Origin: Phytohabitans aurantiacus
Lineage (GTDB): Bacteria; Actinomycetota; Actinomycetes; Mycobacteriales; Micromonosporaceae
DNA length: 64,000 nt
Direction: 5' to 3'
NCBI RefSeq assembly: GCF_027923225.1
Contig: NZ_BSDI01000045.1
Span: 26,341 to 90,340 of the forward strand
Below the pieces are notes generated by a model, which was given only the letters and a program-made list of their open reading frames with translations, searched no databases and had not been told where the DNA came from. Below, piece after piece: positions 1-7,586 of the stretch; within the stretch, counting starts at the first letter, position 1; the number at the start of each line of letters is the position of its first letter. Both the position numbers and the translations under genes were made by a program.

Positions 1-1
1 G

Positions 2-1081
2 GGTTTGGGCAGCGGCTTTGGTTTCGTGGCCTTCCACCCCGAGTTCGCCACCAACGGCCGCTTCTACACCACGCACACCGAGGCGCTCGGCGCGCTCGGC
101 TCGATCGCCCCGGACTGGACCCAATCCGGTGCGGTCATCCACAGTGTCCTGACAGAGTGGACGGCCACGAATCCAGCGGCCCTGTCGTTCAGCGGCACCC
201 GCCGCACGCTGCTGCGAATCGGGTTCGCCAGCTACATACACGCCATCCAGCAAATCGACTTCAACCCCAACGCGGCACCCGGCGGCACCGACTACGGCCT
301 GCTGTACGTCGCGGTCGGCGACGGCGGCCGCGGTAGCAGCACGACGGTGCCGCAACAGCTCAATGTCCCGCACGGCAAGATCCTGCGCATCGACCCGCGG
401 GGCACGAACAGCACCAACGGCCGGTACGGCGTACCGGCGGTGAATCCCTTCGCCGGCACCAGCGGCGCGCTGGGCGAGATCTACGCGCTGGGCATGCGCG
501 ACCCGCACCGGTTCAGCTGGGACACCGGCGGCACGCGACGGATGTTCCTCGGCCACATCGGCGAGCACGACATCGAGGGCGTCTACGACCTGCGAGCCGG
601 CGACAACCTCGGCTGGAGCGAACGGGAAGGCTCCTGGGTCTTCGACCGGCGCGAGCCGTGCAACCTGTACCCGCTGCCCGCCGACGACGCGCGGTTCGGC
701 TACGACTACCCGGTCGCGGCGTACGACCACAACGCGGCCACCATCCCGTGCGGCGACGACGCCGGCAAGGCCATCGTGGGCGGCTTCGTCTACCGCGGCA
801 CCGCCCTGCCGGCACTGCGCGGCAAGTACGTGTTCGGCGACATCGTCGACGGCCGCGTCTTCTACACCGACGAGGCCCGGATGGTCCGCGGCGGCGGACT
901 CGCACCGCTGTACCAACTGCGCGTCGTCACTGCCACGGGTACCCCGACCACGATGGCCTCGCTGGCCGGCGACGCGCGCGTCGACCTGCGGCTCGGCACC
1001 GACCGGGCCGGTGAGCTGTACCTGCTCGCCAAGGCGAACGGCCGGATCTGGAAGGTCACCGGCGTGGACGCCGGAAACTAG
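2..1081 (+). CDS. PQQ-dependent sugar dehydrogenase (GSDH family), 5' end cut by window edge
   Basis: The reading frame is open from the first bases, so the true start lies upstream and only the C-terminal ~359 residues are seen. The family folds as a six-bladed propeller that oxidises aldose sugars with pyrroloquinoline quinone, usually outside the membrane. Family-typical stretches are LLYVAVGDGG, GEIYALGMRDPHRFSWD, the HIGEHDIEGVYDL-type segment followed by NLGWSEREG, and near the end GGFVYRGTALPALRGKYVFGD. The stop is a TAG at 1079-1081. It precedes a run of secreted carbohydrate-active genes on the same strand, which fits an extracytoplasmic sugar-oxidising role. The substrate cannot be told from sequence, and the related hedgehog-interacting-like propellers cannot be fully excluded. 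Confidence 0.85.
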   Translation, partial: GLGSGFGFVAFHPEFATNGRFYTTHTEALGALGSIAPDWTQSGAVIHSVLTEWTATNPAALSFSGTRRTLLRIGFASYIHAIQQIDFNPNAAPGGTDYGLLYVAVGDGGRGSSTTVPQQLNVPHGKILRIDPRGTNSTNGRYGVPAVNPFAGTSGALGEIYALGMRDPHRFSWDTGGTRRMFLGHIGEHDIEGVYDLRAGDNLGWSEREGSWVFDRREPCNLYPLPADDARFGYDYPVAAYDHNAATIPCGDDAGKAIVGGFVYRGTALPALRGKYVFGDIVDGRVFYTDEARMVRGGGLAPLYQLRVVTATGTPTTMASLAGDARVDLRLGTDRAGELYLLAKANGRIWKVTGVDAGN

Positions 1082-1098
1082 AAGTTTAGATACATCGA

Positions 1099-1127
1099 TT
1101 GACAGTTGCCCGCTTGATCGCGACACT
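1099..1127 (+). promoter_or_regulatory. Putative promoter of the first esterase gene
   Basis: A perfect -35 hexamer TTGACA (1099-1104) is followed after 17 bp by GACACT (1122-1127), a weak -10. It lies in the 84-bp gap between the sugar dehydrogenase stop and the ATG at 1166, so it could start the three-esterase transcript. This is prediction from motif spacing only. Confidence 0.35.
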
Positions 1128-1165
1128 GTTTGACGCACAGCCCGAGTCGACGGGAGCAGCTACAG

Positions 1166-2713
1166 ATGATCAAGGCACCGACCACGCCGGACGCGTTGAT
1201 GAAACGATTCACGTCAGGGCGGCGCACACGTAGGCGGCGCGCCGCTCTGCTCTCCGCCTGCGCGGCGGTGGCCGTCGCCGCCGCGGTCGCCACCGTCAAC
1301 GTCGCCTCGGCGGCGGCGACCCGCTACGAGGCCGAGACGGCACCGGCCACATGCGACGGTTGGGTCGAGTCCAACCACACCGGGTACTCCGGCACCGGCT
1401 TCTGCAACAGCAACAACGCGGTCGGCGCGGCCGCGCAGTTCACCGTGTCCGCGTCGGCGGCCGGCACCGCCACCGTCGGGATCCGGTACGCCAACGGCAC
1501 CGCCGACAACCGCGCGGCCGACATCCTCGTCAACGGCGCGACCGCCCGGTCCGCTGTCGCGTTCGGCGGCACGGGCGCCTGGACGACCTGGACGACGATG
1601 ACCGTCAGCGTGCCGGTCAACGCCGGCAGCAACACGATCCGGCTGAGCGCGACCACGGCACTCGGCCTGGCGAACATCGACTACGTCGACTTCGAAGTCG
1701 GCGGCACACCGCCCACGTCGTCGCCCTCGGCGACCGCGTCTCCGCCTGGCCGGCCACCCCAGTGCACCGGCACGTCGCCGATCACCTGCCGCTTCCCCGT
1801 CTCGCCCGGCAACTACACGGTGACCGCGTGGATCGGCGACCCCGCCTCGGCCGGTAACACCTCGATGTCCGTGGAGGCCCGCCGCCGGATCCTGCCGGCC
1901 ATCTCCACCGCGTCCGGCACGGTCACGCCGTACACGTTCACGATCAACGTGCGGCAGCCGGAAGGCCAGCCGACCGGACAGGGCGGCACCGGCAACGCCG
2001 GCCTGGACATCACGTTCGCCGGATCGGCACCCCGACTGTCCGGCCTGACCGTGCAGCCGGCCAGCAACCCGCTCGTGGTGTACCTGGCGGGCGACTCCAC
2101 GGTCTGCGACCAGGCGACCGCCCCGTACACCGGGTGGGGGCAGCTCCTGACCACGCGCGTGTCGGGCCGCGCGGTCATCGCCAACTACGGCGACTCGGGA
2201 GAGAGCTCGGGCAGCTTCCTGAGCAACTCGGCGCTGTTCCCCAGGATGCGACCGCTGATCAAAACCAACGACCTGGTGCTGATCCAGTTTGGACACAACG
2301 ACAAGACCACGAGCGCGTCGGCGTTCCGGAGCAACCTCACCACGATGGTCAACCAGGTGCGTGCCAGCGGTGGCGTCCCCGTCCTGGTCACCCCGCCGGT
2401 ACGGCGGCTGTTCGACGGCAACCAGCTCAACGGCACCGCCCTGCACATCAACGGCGCCGGCGCCAACCTGCCCGCCGAGATGCGCAGCCTCGGCTCCTCG
2501 ATGAGCGTGCCGGTGATCGACCTGACGGCCAAGAGCGAGGCGCTGGTCGAGTCGATGGGCCCGACCAACTCGGCCCAGCTCTTCCTGCGCCAGTCACCCG
2601 ACGGCGTCACCGACAACACCCACTTCTCCGAGTACGGCGCCGGCCGGATGGCCGACCTCGTCGTCGAGGGCATCCGCGAACGCAACCTGTCCCTGGTCGG
2701 CTACCTGCGTTGA
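1166..2713 (+). CDS. Secreted CBM35-like + SGNH rhamnogalacturonan acetylesterase
   Basis: About 515 residues. Start ATG 1166 is chosen because GGGAG sits 9 bp upstream; ATG 1199 is an alternative. A basic N-terminus with a run of arginines leads into an Ala/Val-rich signal segment ending near ASAAA. Then comes a CBM6/35-type module (RYEAETAPATC to NIDYVDFEVG), a Ser/Thr/Pro linker, a small beta domain, and an SGNH hydrolase domain. The catalytic blocks are LAGDSTVCD (nucleophile Ser), the Gly block around NYGDSGESSGSF, FGHND, and the C-terminal DNTHFSEYG with the Asp/His pair. CE12-type enzymes remove acetyl groups from rhamnogalacturonan in pectin. It is the first of three tandem paralogues and probably acts with the rhamnogalacturonan lyase at 19485-22214. 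Confidence 0.85.
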   Translation: MIKAPTTPDALMKRFTSGRRTRRRRAALLSACAAVAVAAAVATVNVASAAATRYEAETAPATCDGWVESNHTGYSGTGFCNSNNAVGAAAQFTVSASAAGTATVGIRYANGTADNRAADILVNGATARSAVAFGGTGAWTTWTTMTVSVPVNAGSNTIRLSATTALGLANIDYVDFEVGGTPPTSSPSATASPPGRPPQCTGTSPITCRFPVSPGNYTVTAWIGDPASAGNTSMSVEARRRILPAISTASGTVTPYTFTINVRQPEGQPTGQGGTGNAGLDITFAGSAPRLSGLTVQPASNPLVVYLAGDSTVCDQATAPYTGWGQLLTTRVSGRAVIANYGDSGESSGSFLSNSALFPRMRPLIKTNDLVLIQFGHNDKTTSASAFRSNLTTMVNQVRASGGVPVLVTPPVRRLFDGNQLNGTALHINGAGANLPAEMRSLGSSMSVPVIDLTAKSEALVESMGPTNSAQLFLRQSPDGVTDNTHFSEYGAGRMADLVVEGIRERNLSLVGYLR

Positions 2714-2738
2714 CGCGGGTGAGGTATCGGAGAACGCC

Positions 2739-4142
2739 ATGAGACTCAGGTCATCGCTCATCGCCTGCACCCTGCTCGCCGCCGGCGTCACGGTCCTGTC
2801 CGGAAGCGCCGCGGTGGCGGCGCCGACGCGGTACGAGGCCGAGACGGCACCGGCGACCTGTGCCGGCACCATCGACTCCAACCACACCGGCTTCTCCGGG
2901 AGCGGGTTCTGCAACGCCGACAACGCGATCGGGGCCGCCGCACAGTTCACCGTCACCGCCTCAGCGGCCGGGACGGCGACACTCGGCATCCGGTACGCCA
3001 ACGGCACCACCACCGCCCGACCCGCCGACGTCCTCGTCAACGGCACCCGCGCCACCGGAGCGTCCTTCGACGGCACCGGCGCCTGGACCACCTGGACGAC
3101 GCTCACGCTGACCGCACCCGTCAACGCCGGCACCAACACCATCCGGCTCAACCCGACCACCGCGAGCGGCCTGGCGAACGTCGACGCCCTCGACTTCGAG
3201 GTGGGTAGCGGCCCGGTCGGCGGGAACGGCCAGCCGAACGACGCGAACATCCAGTACTACGGCCGCTGGAACAAGTCCAACTCCGCGTACTACGCGATGG
3301 GCTGGGCCGGCGGCTACCTCGATGCCCGCTTCACCGGAAACTCCATCGGGGTACGCCAACGAAACGCCATCGACCTGCACTACTCCATCGACGGTGCGCC
3401 GACGCAGTGGCGCCGCAACGTCTCCGGCAACGTCACCCTCGCCAGTGGACTGTCGAGCGGCTCACACACCGTCCGGATCGGTTATCGGGAACGGGCCGGC
3501 TCGTACACCGGCGACCCGGTCTTCGGCGGCCTCATCCTCGCCAGCGGCGGGCAGACCACAGCGATCAGCAGGCCGGCGAACCTGGTCGAGTTCATCGGCG
3601 ACTCCATCACCGTCGGCCAGCCCAACGCCAACCGGCCCTTCAGCGCGTACCCGTGGCTCGCGGCCGAAGGGCTCGGCGCGGCGCACACCCAGGTCGCCCA
3701 GGGCGGCGCCTGCCTGGTCAGCCAGGACTGCTACGGGATGATGGACTGGTTCCGCCGCTCGTCGGCCTCGGCGACCACCGACGACTGGAACTTCGCGACC
3801 TACCAGGCGACCGCCGTCGTGATCAACCTCGGCACCAACGACATCGGCCACAACGTGTCGACCACGCAGTTCCAGCAGGGCTACGTCACCATGCTCCAGC
3901 GGCTCCGCCAGGCGTACCCCAACGCGGAGATCTTCGCCATGGGCGTGTTCCGCAACCGGTACGTGACCGAGACCCGCAACGCCGTGGCGGCGCGCAACGC
4001 GGCCGGCGACAGCAGGGTCCGCTTCGTCGACACGACCGGCTGGATCGTGGCCGGCGACACGACCGACAACGTCCACCCGTCCGACGCCGGTCACGTGAAG
4101 ATCGCACAGCGGCTGCGGCCGATCCTCGACCAGTACATCTGA
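2739..4142 (+). CDS. Secreted CBM35-like + CE2-type SGNH acetylesterase
   Basis: 467 residues; ATG 2739 has GGAG 6 bp upstream. A signal peptide (to about residue 27, SGSAAVAAP) precedes a CBM35-like module closely matching that of the next gene. Then comes a jelly-roll segment (QYYGRWNKS to FGGLILASGG) and an SGNH domain with EFIGDSITVGQ (nucleophile Ser), LGTNDIG and DNVHPSDAGH (catalytic Asp and His). A jelly-roll before the SGNH domain is the layout of carbohydrate esterase family 2, which deacetylates xylan, mannan or cello-oligosaccharides. So although its CBM matches its neighbours, the catalytic half is of a different family. It follows the first esterase by 25 bp and is probably co-transcribed. 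Confidence 0.82.
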   Translation: MRLRSSLIACTLLAAGVTVLSGSAAVAAPTRYEAETAPATCAGTIDSNHTGFSGSGFCNADNAIGAAAQFTVTASAAGTATLGIRYANGTTTARPADVLVNGTRATGASFDGTGAWTTWTTLTLTAPVNAGTNTIRLNPTTASGLANVDALDFEVGSGPVGGNGQPNDANIQYYGRWNKSNSAYYAMGWAGGYLDARFTGNSIGVRQRNAIDLHYSIDGAPTQWRRNVSGNVTLASGLSSGSHTVRIGYRERAGSYTGDPVFGGLILASGGQTTAISRPANLVEFIGDSITVGQPNANRPFSAYPWLAAEGLGAAHTQVAQGGACLVSQDCYGMMDWFRRSSASATTDDWNFATYQATAVVINLGTNDIGHNVSTTQFQQGYVTMLQRLRQAYPNAEIFAMGVFRNRYVTETRNAVAARNAAGDSRVRFVDTTGWIVAGDTTDNVHPSDAGHVKIAQRLRPILDQYI

Positions 4143-4167
4143 GTGGCAGCGGCACAGAGGGAGAGCC

Positions 4168-5439
4168 ATGAGAACACGACCGATCGTCTTCTGTGCCGCC
4201 GCGCTGGCGAGCGCCACCGCACTGGTGACCGCGGCGACGGTGGTATCCACCACCGTCGCCGCGGCGGCGTCGACCCGGTACGAGGCTGAGGCCGCGCCGG
4301 CGACCTGTGCCGGCACCATCGACTCCAACCACACCGGCTTCTCCGGTACCGGATTCTGTAACGCCGACAACGCGATCGGGGCCGCCGCGCAGTTCACCGT
4401 CAACGCCTCAGCGGCCGGGACGGCGACGCTCGGGATCCGTTTCGCCAACGGCACCACAACCGTCCGGCCCGCCGATGTCGTCGTCAACGGCTCGCGCGTC
4501 GCGGGGGTGTCCTTCGAAGGCACCGGCGCCTGGACCACCTGGGTGACGAAGACGCTGACGCTCTCGGTGAACTCCGGCAGCAACACCATCCGGTTCAGCC
4601 CGACCGCGGCCGACGGACTGGCCAACATCGACTATCTCGAAGTGACCACCGCGGACGGGCCGACGCCGAATCCGACACCGTGCGCACCCCCGACGACAAG
4701 TGCGCCTCCCTCGTCCTCCCCGATCACGGTCTGGCTGGCGGGAGACTCCACAATGGCCGATCCATCGGGCGGCGCGGTATGCCCGGCCGGCTGGGGCAAC
4801 CAGTTCGCCCAGTACTTCAAAAGCAACGTCACCGTGCGAAACAGCGCCATCGGCGGGCGGAGCATCCAGACGTGGCTGTACGACCCCAACGTCACCAGCA
4901 CCAAGAACTCCGCCGGTGAGTGCGTCGTCAATCCGAATACGTACTCCACGCGCTGGCAGGCGATGCTCAATGCCACCAGCGGCATGAAGGCCGGCGACTA
5001 CCTGCTCATCCAGTTCGGAATCAACGACGGCACCAGCGCCTGCCCGCGGCACGTCGGTTCCGCGCGGTACCAGCAACTGCTCGGCGTGATGGCCAGCGCG
5101 GCGAAGGCGCGCGGCGCCCGCCCCGTCTTCCTGACTCCGGTGGCCGCGATCAGCTGCTCGGGCAGTACGGCGGTCGGCAACCGCGGGTTCATCACCGAGA
5201 CGAACTCCGCCGCCAGCGCCAACGGCGTACCCGTCATCGACCTGCACCGGCTGAGCTACACGCTCTACAACCGCCTCGGGTTCTGCCCGTTCAACGGCGA
5301 CTACAACGCCGGCCCGGTGGGCGCCTTCTTCTGCCAGGATCACACCCACTTCGAGGCCGCCGGGGCCCGGCAGATCGCCGGAGTCGTCGCCAAGGCGCTG
5401 AGCGACCAGCAGATCCCCCTTGCCGCGTACCTGAAGTAG
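4168..5439 (+). CDS. Secreted CBM35-like + SGNH rhamnogalacturonan acetylesterase (second CE12-like)
   Basis: 423 residues; ATG 4168 follows a GGGAG box 6 bp away. Signal peptide to about residue 32, then a CBM35-like module almost identical in DNA to that of the preceding gene, a short Pro/Thr/Ser linker, and an SGNH domain. Catalytic blocks are WLAGDSTMADP (Ser), GGRSIQTWLYD, IQFGINDG and DHTHFEAAGARQ (Asp/His). Several cysteines (ECVVN, SACPR, ISCSG, FCPFNG, FFCQD) suggest disulfides in an extracellular enzyme. The 25-bp gap to the gene before and the strong hairpin after its stop make it the last cistron of a three-esterase operon. Likely substrate is acetylated rhamnogalacturonan; exact specificity is not visible. 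Confidence 0.84.
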   Translation: MRTRPIVFCAAALASATALVTAATVVSTTVAAAASTRYEAEAAPATCAGTIDSNHTGFSGTGFCNADNAIGAAAQFTVNASAAGTATLGIRFANGTTTVRPADVVVNGSRVAGVSFEGTGAWTTWVTKTLTLSVNSGSNTIRFSPTAADGLANIDYLEVTTADGPTPNPTPCAPPTTSAPPSSSPITVWLAGDSTMADPSGGAVCPAGWGNQFAQYFKSNVTVRNSAIGGRSIQTWLYDPNVTSTKNSAGECVVNPNTYSTRWQAMLNATSGMKAGDYLLIQFGINDGTSACPRHVGSARYQQLLGVMASAAKARGARPVFLTPVAAISCSGSTAVGNRGFITETNSAASANGVPVIDLHRLSYTLYNRLGFCPFNGDYNAGPVGAFFCQDHTHFEAAGARQIAGVVAKALSDQQIPLAAYLK

Positions 5440-5442
5440 CGA

Positions 5443-5484
5443 CGTCGGGGAGCCGTTACAGTCGTAACGGCTCCCACCCCGACG
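5443..5484 (+). terminator. Long hairpin ending the esterase operon
   Basis: Left arm 5443-5459 (cgtcgggg then agccgttac) pairs perfectly with 5464-5472 and 5477-5484, with a 4-nt bulge (5473-5476) and a 4-nt loop. It starts 3 bp after the esterase stop and ends 17 bp before the PaaX-family start. No T-run follows, as is common for actinobacterial terminators. It could instead act as an operator-like palindrome for the adjacent regulator. Confidence 0.7.
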
Positions 5485-5501
5485 CGCACCGGAAGTGGAT
5501 C

Positions 5502-6461
5502 ATGGTACGCCCCTTCAACATCGAGGAGATCTTTCCCGAGGCCGATTCGGCGCGGCTGCCGCGCCGGCAGGCCGGCAGTTCCTCGCAGGGCCTGGCGGTG
5601 ACGCTGCTCGCCGACTACACCATGCCCGCCCGCGCCTGGCTCCCGTCAGCGGCGATCGCCGCCCTGCTCGAAGAGTTCGGCGTCACCAGCGGCGCGGCGC
5701 GCACGACGATCAGCAGGCTGGCCCGGCGCGGGGTACTGGAGGGCAGCCGCCAGGGCCGGCACAGCTCGTACCGGCTGACCGAGCCCGCCGCGATCGACCT
5801 GTCCAACGGCGGCGGCGCGATCGCCGCCTTCGGCGTGTCTCCGGAGCCGTGGGACGGGCTGTGGACGCTGGTCTCGTTCTCCATACCGGAGCAGGAGAGC
5901 ACGCAGCGGCGCGCGTTGCGCACCTACCTGCGGTGGTGGGGGTTCGCGCCCCTGCACGACGGGGTGTGGGTGTGGCCGCACCCGCTGCCGGAGAAGGCAC
6001 ACGCCGAGCTCGCGCAGCTGGCGCTGGGGTCGATGAGCCTGTTCCGCGCGGGCCACATCGACCTGCCGACCGACGCGAACCGCAGTCCGATAGCCGCCTG
6101 GGACCTGCCGGCGATCGCCCAGCAGTACGAGGAGTTCCTCCGCCTCTGGAACGGGTGGCTGCCACGGATAGCCGCCGGCGACGTCACCGGAGTCGACGCG
6201 GTGCGGACCCGCACCGAGGTGATGGACATGTACCGCCGCTTCCCCGTGCTCGACCCGATGCTGCCCATCGAGCTCATGCCGCCGGGCTGGCCACGCGCAC
6301 GCGCCCGCGAGGTGTTCGTCGCGGTGTACGACGGGCTCGCCAAACCGGCTCAGCAGTACGTGCAGGATCTCGTGCTGCGGGTCGCCGCTGAGCCCTATCC
6401 CGATCTTCGGGCGCACACCGTGGCCGAGATGACCGCCGGGATGTCTCCCGAAGAGCCCTGA
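5502..6461 (+). CDS. PaaX-family transcriptional regulator
   Basis: 319 residues from ATG 5502 (GGAAG 6 bp upstream). The N-terminal part holds the winged-helix typical of PaaX (GLAVTLLADYTM through GAARTTISRLARRGVLEG and a basic wing RQGRHSSYRLT). It is followed by the central PaaX region (PEPWDGLWTLVSFSIPEQE, LRTYLRWWGFAPLHDGVWVWP) and the C-terminal helical part (YRRFPVLDPMLPIELMPPGWPRARAREVF). The model PaaX represses phenylacetate catabolism in response to phenylacetyl-CoA, but most actinobacterial members have unknown ligands. Here its only close partners are the three upstream esterases, so it may control them or be independent. Confidence 0.85.
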   Translation: MVRPFNIEEIFPEADSARLPRRQAGSSSQGLAVTLLADYTMPARAWLPSAAIAALLEEFGVTSGAARTTISRLARRGVLEGSRQGRHSSYRLTEPAAIDLSNGGGAIAAFGVSPEPWDGLWTLVSFSIPEQESTQRRALRTYLRWWGFAPLHDGVWVWPHPLPEKAHAELAQLALGSMSLFRAGHIDLPTDANRSPIAAWDLPAIAQQYEEFLRLWNGWLPRIAAGDVTGVDAVRTRTEVMDMYRRFPVLDPMLPIELMPPGWPRARAREVFVAVYDGLAKPAQQYVQDLVLRVAAEPYPDLRAHTVAEMTAGMSPEEP

Positions 6462-6468
6462 CGCCGCG

Positions 6469-6921
6469 TCAGGCCGGGCGGAACGACGCCATCGTCCGGT
6501 TGGGCTCCCAGTACGCCTTCATCGAGGTCACCAACCCGTCGCGGTCGACGACGTACACCATGATCAGGTGGGTGGTGGCGTGGCTGCCGTCGGCGAGGAT
6601 CGCTTTGATCGTGCCGATGTTGGCGCAGGTGTCGCTGCCCGGGTTGGCGAACGAGTCGGTGATGGTGAACTCGAACCTCGCCACCGGGGCGATCGCCGAT
6701 TTCCAGAACGCCGACAGGCCCTCGTGCCCGTGGTGGCCCTTGCCCTCCGGGTCGAACATGGACGGTCCGACCGGGTCCTCCAGGATCGCGTCCTCGGCGT
6801 ACACCGACAGCCATCCGTCGAGGTCACCGCGCGCGACAGCGGAGTAGGAGCGCTGCGCGGCGGCGCGGGCCGGATGAGGGTCGTCAGGGGCGTTCCAGAT
6901 CACCGCGTCGGACGCAATCAT
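6469..6921 (-). CDS. SnoaL-like / nuclear transport factor 2 fold protein
   Basis: 150 residues; ATG at 6921 or GTG at 6927. The order AAQRSYSAVARGDLDGWLSVYAEDAILEDPVG, then GHEGLSAFWKSAIAP and a C-terminal strand ending SMKAYWEPNR, is that of the NTF2/SnoaL cone fold, which includes ketosteroid isomerases, polyketide cyclases and many unassigned proteins. The KSI catalytic residues cannot be assigned securely. A KstR-like palindrome lies just upstream (6943-6956), which would fit steroid or isoprenoid metabolism. It converges with the PaaX-family gene (7-bp gap). Confidence 0.75.
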   Translation of the reverse strand: MIASDAVIWNAPDDPHPARAAAQRSYSAVARGDLDGWLSVYAEDAILEDPVGPSMFDPEGKGHHGHEGLSAFWKSAIAPVARFEFTITDSFANPGSDTCANIGTIKAILADGSHATTHLIMVYVVDRDGLVTSMKAYWEPNRTMASFRPA

Positions 6922-6942
6922 GCGCACATCGTACGGCGGAAA

Positions 6943-6956
6943 TAGAACGCGTTCCA
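6943..6956 (-). promoter_or_regulatory. KstR-like operator upstream of the SnoaL-like gene
   Basis: The sequence tagaacgcgttcca fits the published mycobacterial KstR consensus TNNAACNNGTTNNA at every fixed position. It is 22 bp upstream of the SnoaL-like ATG, where a repressor would block transcription. A related site precedes the aldehyde dehydrogenase at 10289. No kstR gene is in the window. Confidence 0.5.
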
Positions 6957-6963
6957 GTTTTAG

Positions 6964-7578
6964 TTACGCCGGCCCGCCCGACGAGCCGCGCAGGTCGGCG
7001 AGCGTGACCGACAGCCGCGCCATGGCCTCGTTGGCGAGCCGGACCCGCCGCCGGTCGCCGTCACCGTCGATGCCGAACTTCTCGTACAGGCGCAGCAGGT
7101 GCTGCTTGACCGCGGCTTCGGTCACCACCAGCGCCGCGGCGATCTCGCGACTGGAGGCCGGCTCGGTGAACAACTGCTGGGTCAGCAGCGGGCGGCACAG
7201 CTGGATCAGCACGTCCCGTTCCCGGGCGGTCAGCGCCGGCCCGGACGCCGCCCCCTCGGTGGCCGGGCCGGCGATCGCGGCACCGGCGCCGGCCCGGTAC
7301 ACGAAACGCGACGAGCCGGCGCGGATCTCGTCGCCGTCGGCCAGCGCCCGATCCTGCCAGATGCGTTGGCCGTTGACAAAGGTTCCGTTTCGGGAGCCGA
7401 GGTCTCGCACGCACCACCCGGCCGGGTACCGCTGCAGGACCGCGTGCAACCGGGACAGCCTGCGGTCGACGGGTACCGCGAGATCGTTGGAGTCGGCGCT
7501 GCCGAGCGTCAGCCGGTCGCCGTCCAGCGGCACGACCTGCGGGCCGGCCGGCGTCCACGCCTCCAGGTGATGTCTCAT
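6964..7578 (-). CDS. FHA-domain protein with C-terminal helix-turn-helix-like region
   Basis: 204 residues from ATG 7578, which lies 8 bp after the kinase stop with AGGG at good spacing. Residues ~5-100 form a forkhead-associated domain, with VDRRLSRLHAVLQRY and DLGSRNGTFVNGQRI giving the phosphothreonine-binding residues (the S-R-x-H and N-G blocks). After a short linker, LTARERDVLIQLCRPLL through AAALVVTEAAVKQHLLRLYEKFGI looks like a helix-turn-helix of the type seen in other actinobacterial FHA regulators. Placed directly behind a Ser/Thr kinase, it is a probable substrate or reader of that kinase's phosphorylation, linking it to transcription. Confidence 0.82.
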   Translation of the reverse strand: MRHHLEAWTPAGPQVVPLDGDRLTLGSADSNDLAVPVDRRLSRLHAVLQRYPAGWCVRDLGSRNGTFVNGQRIWQDRALADGDEIRAGSSRFVYRAGAGAAIAGPATEGAASGPALTARERDVLIQLCRPLLTQQLFTEPASSREIAAALVVTEAAVKQHLLRLYEKFGIDGDGDRRRVRLANEAMARLSVTLADLRGSSGGPA

Positions 7579-7586
7579 CGGTAGCC

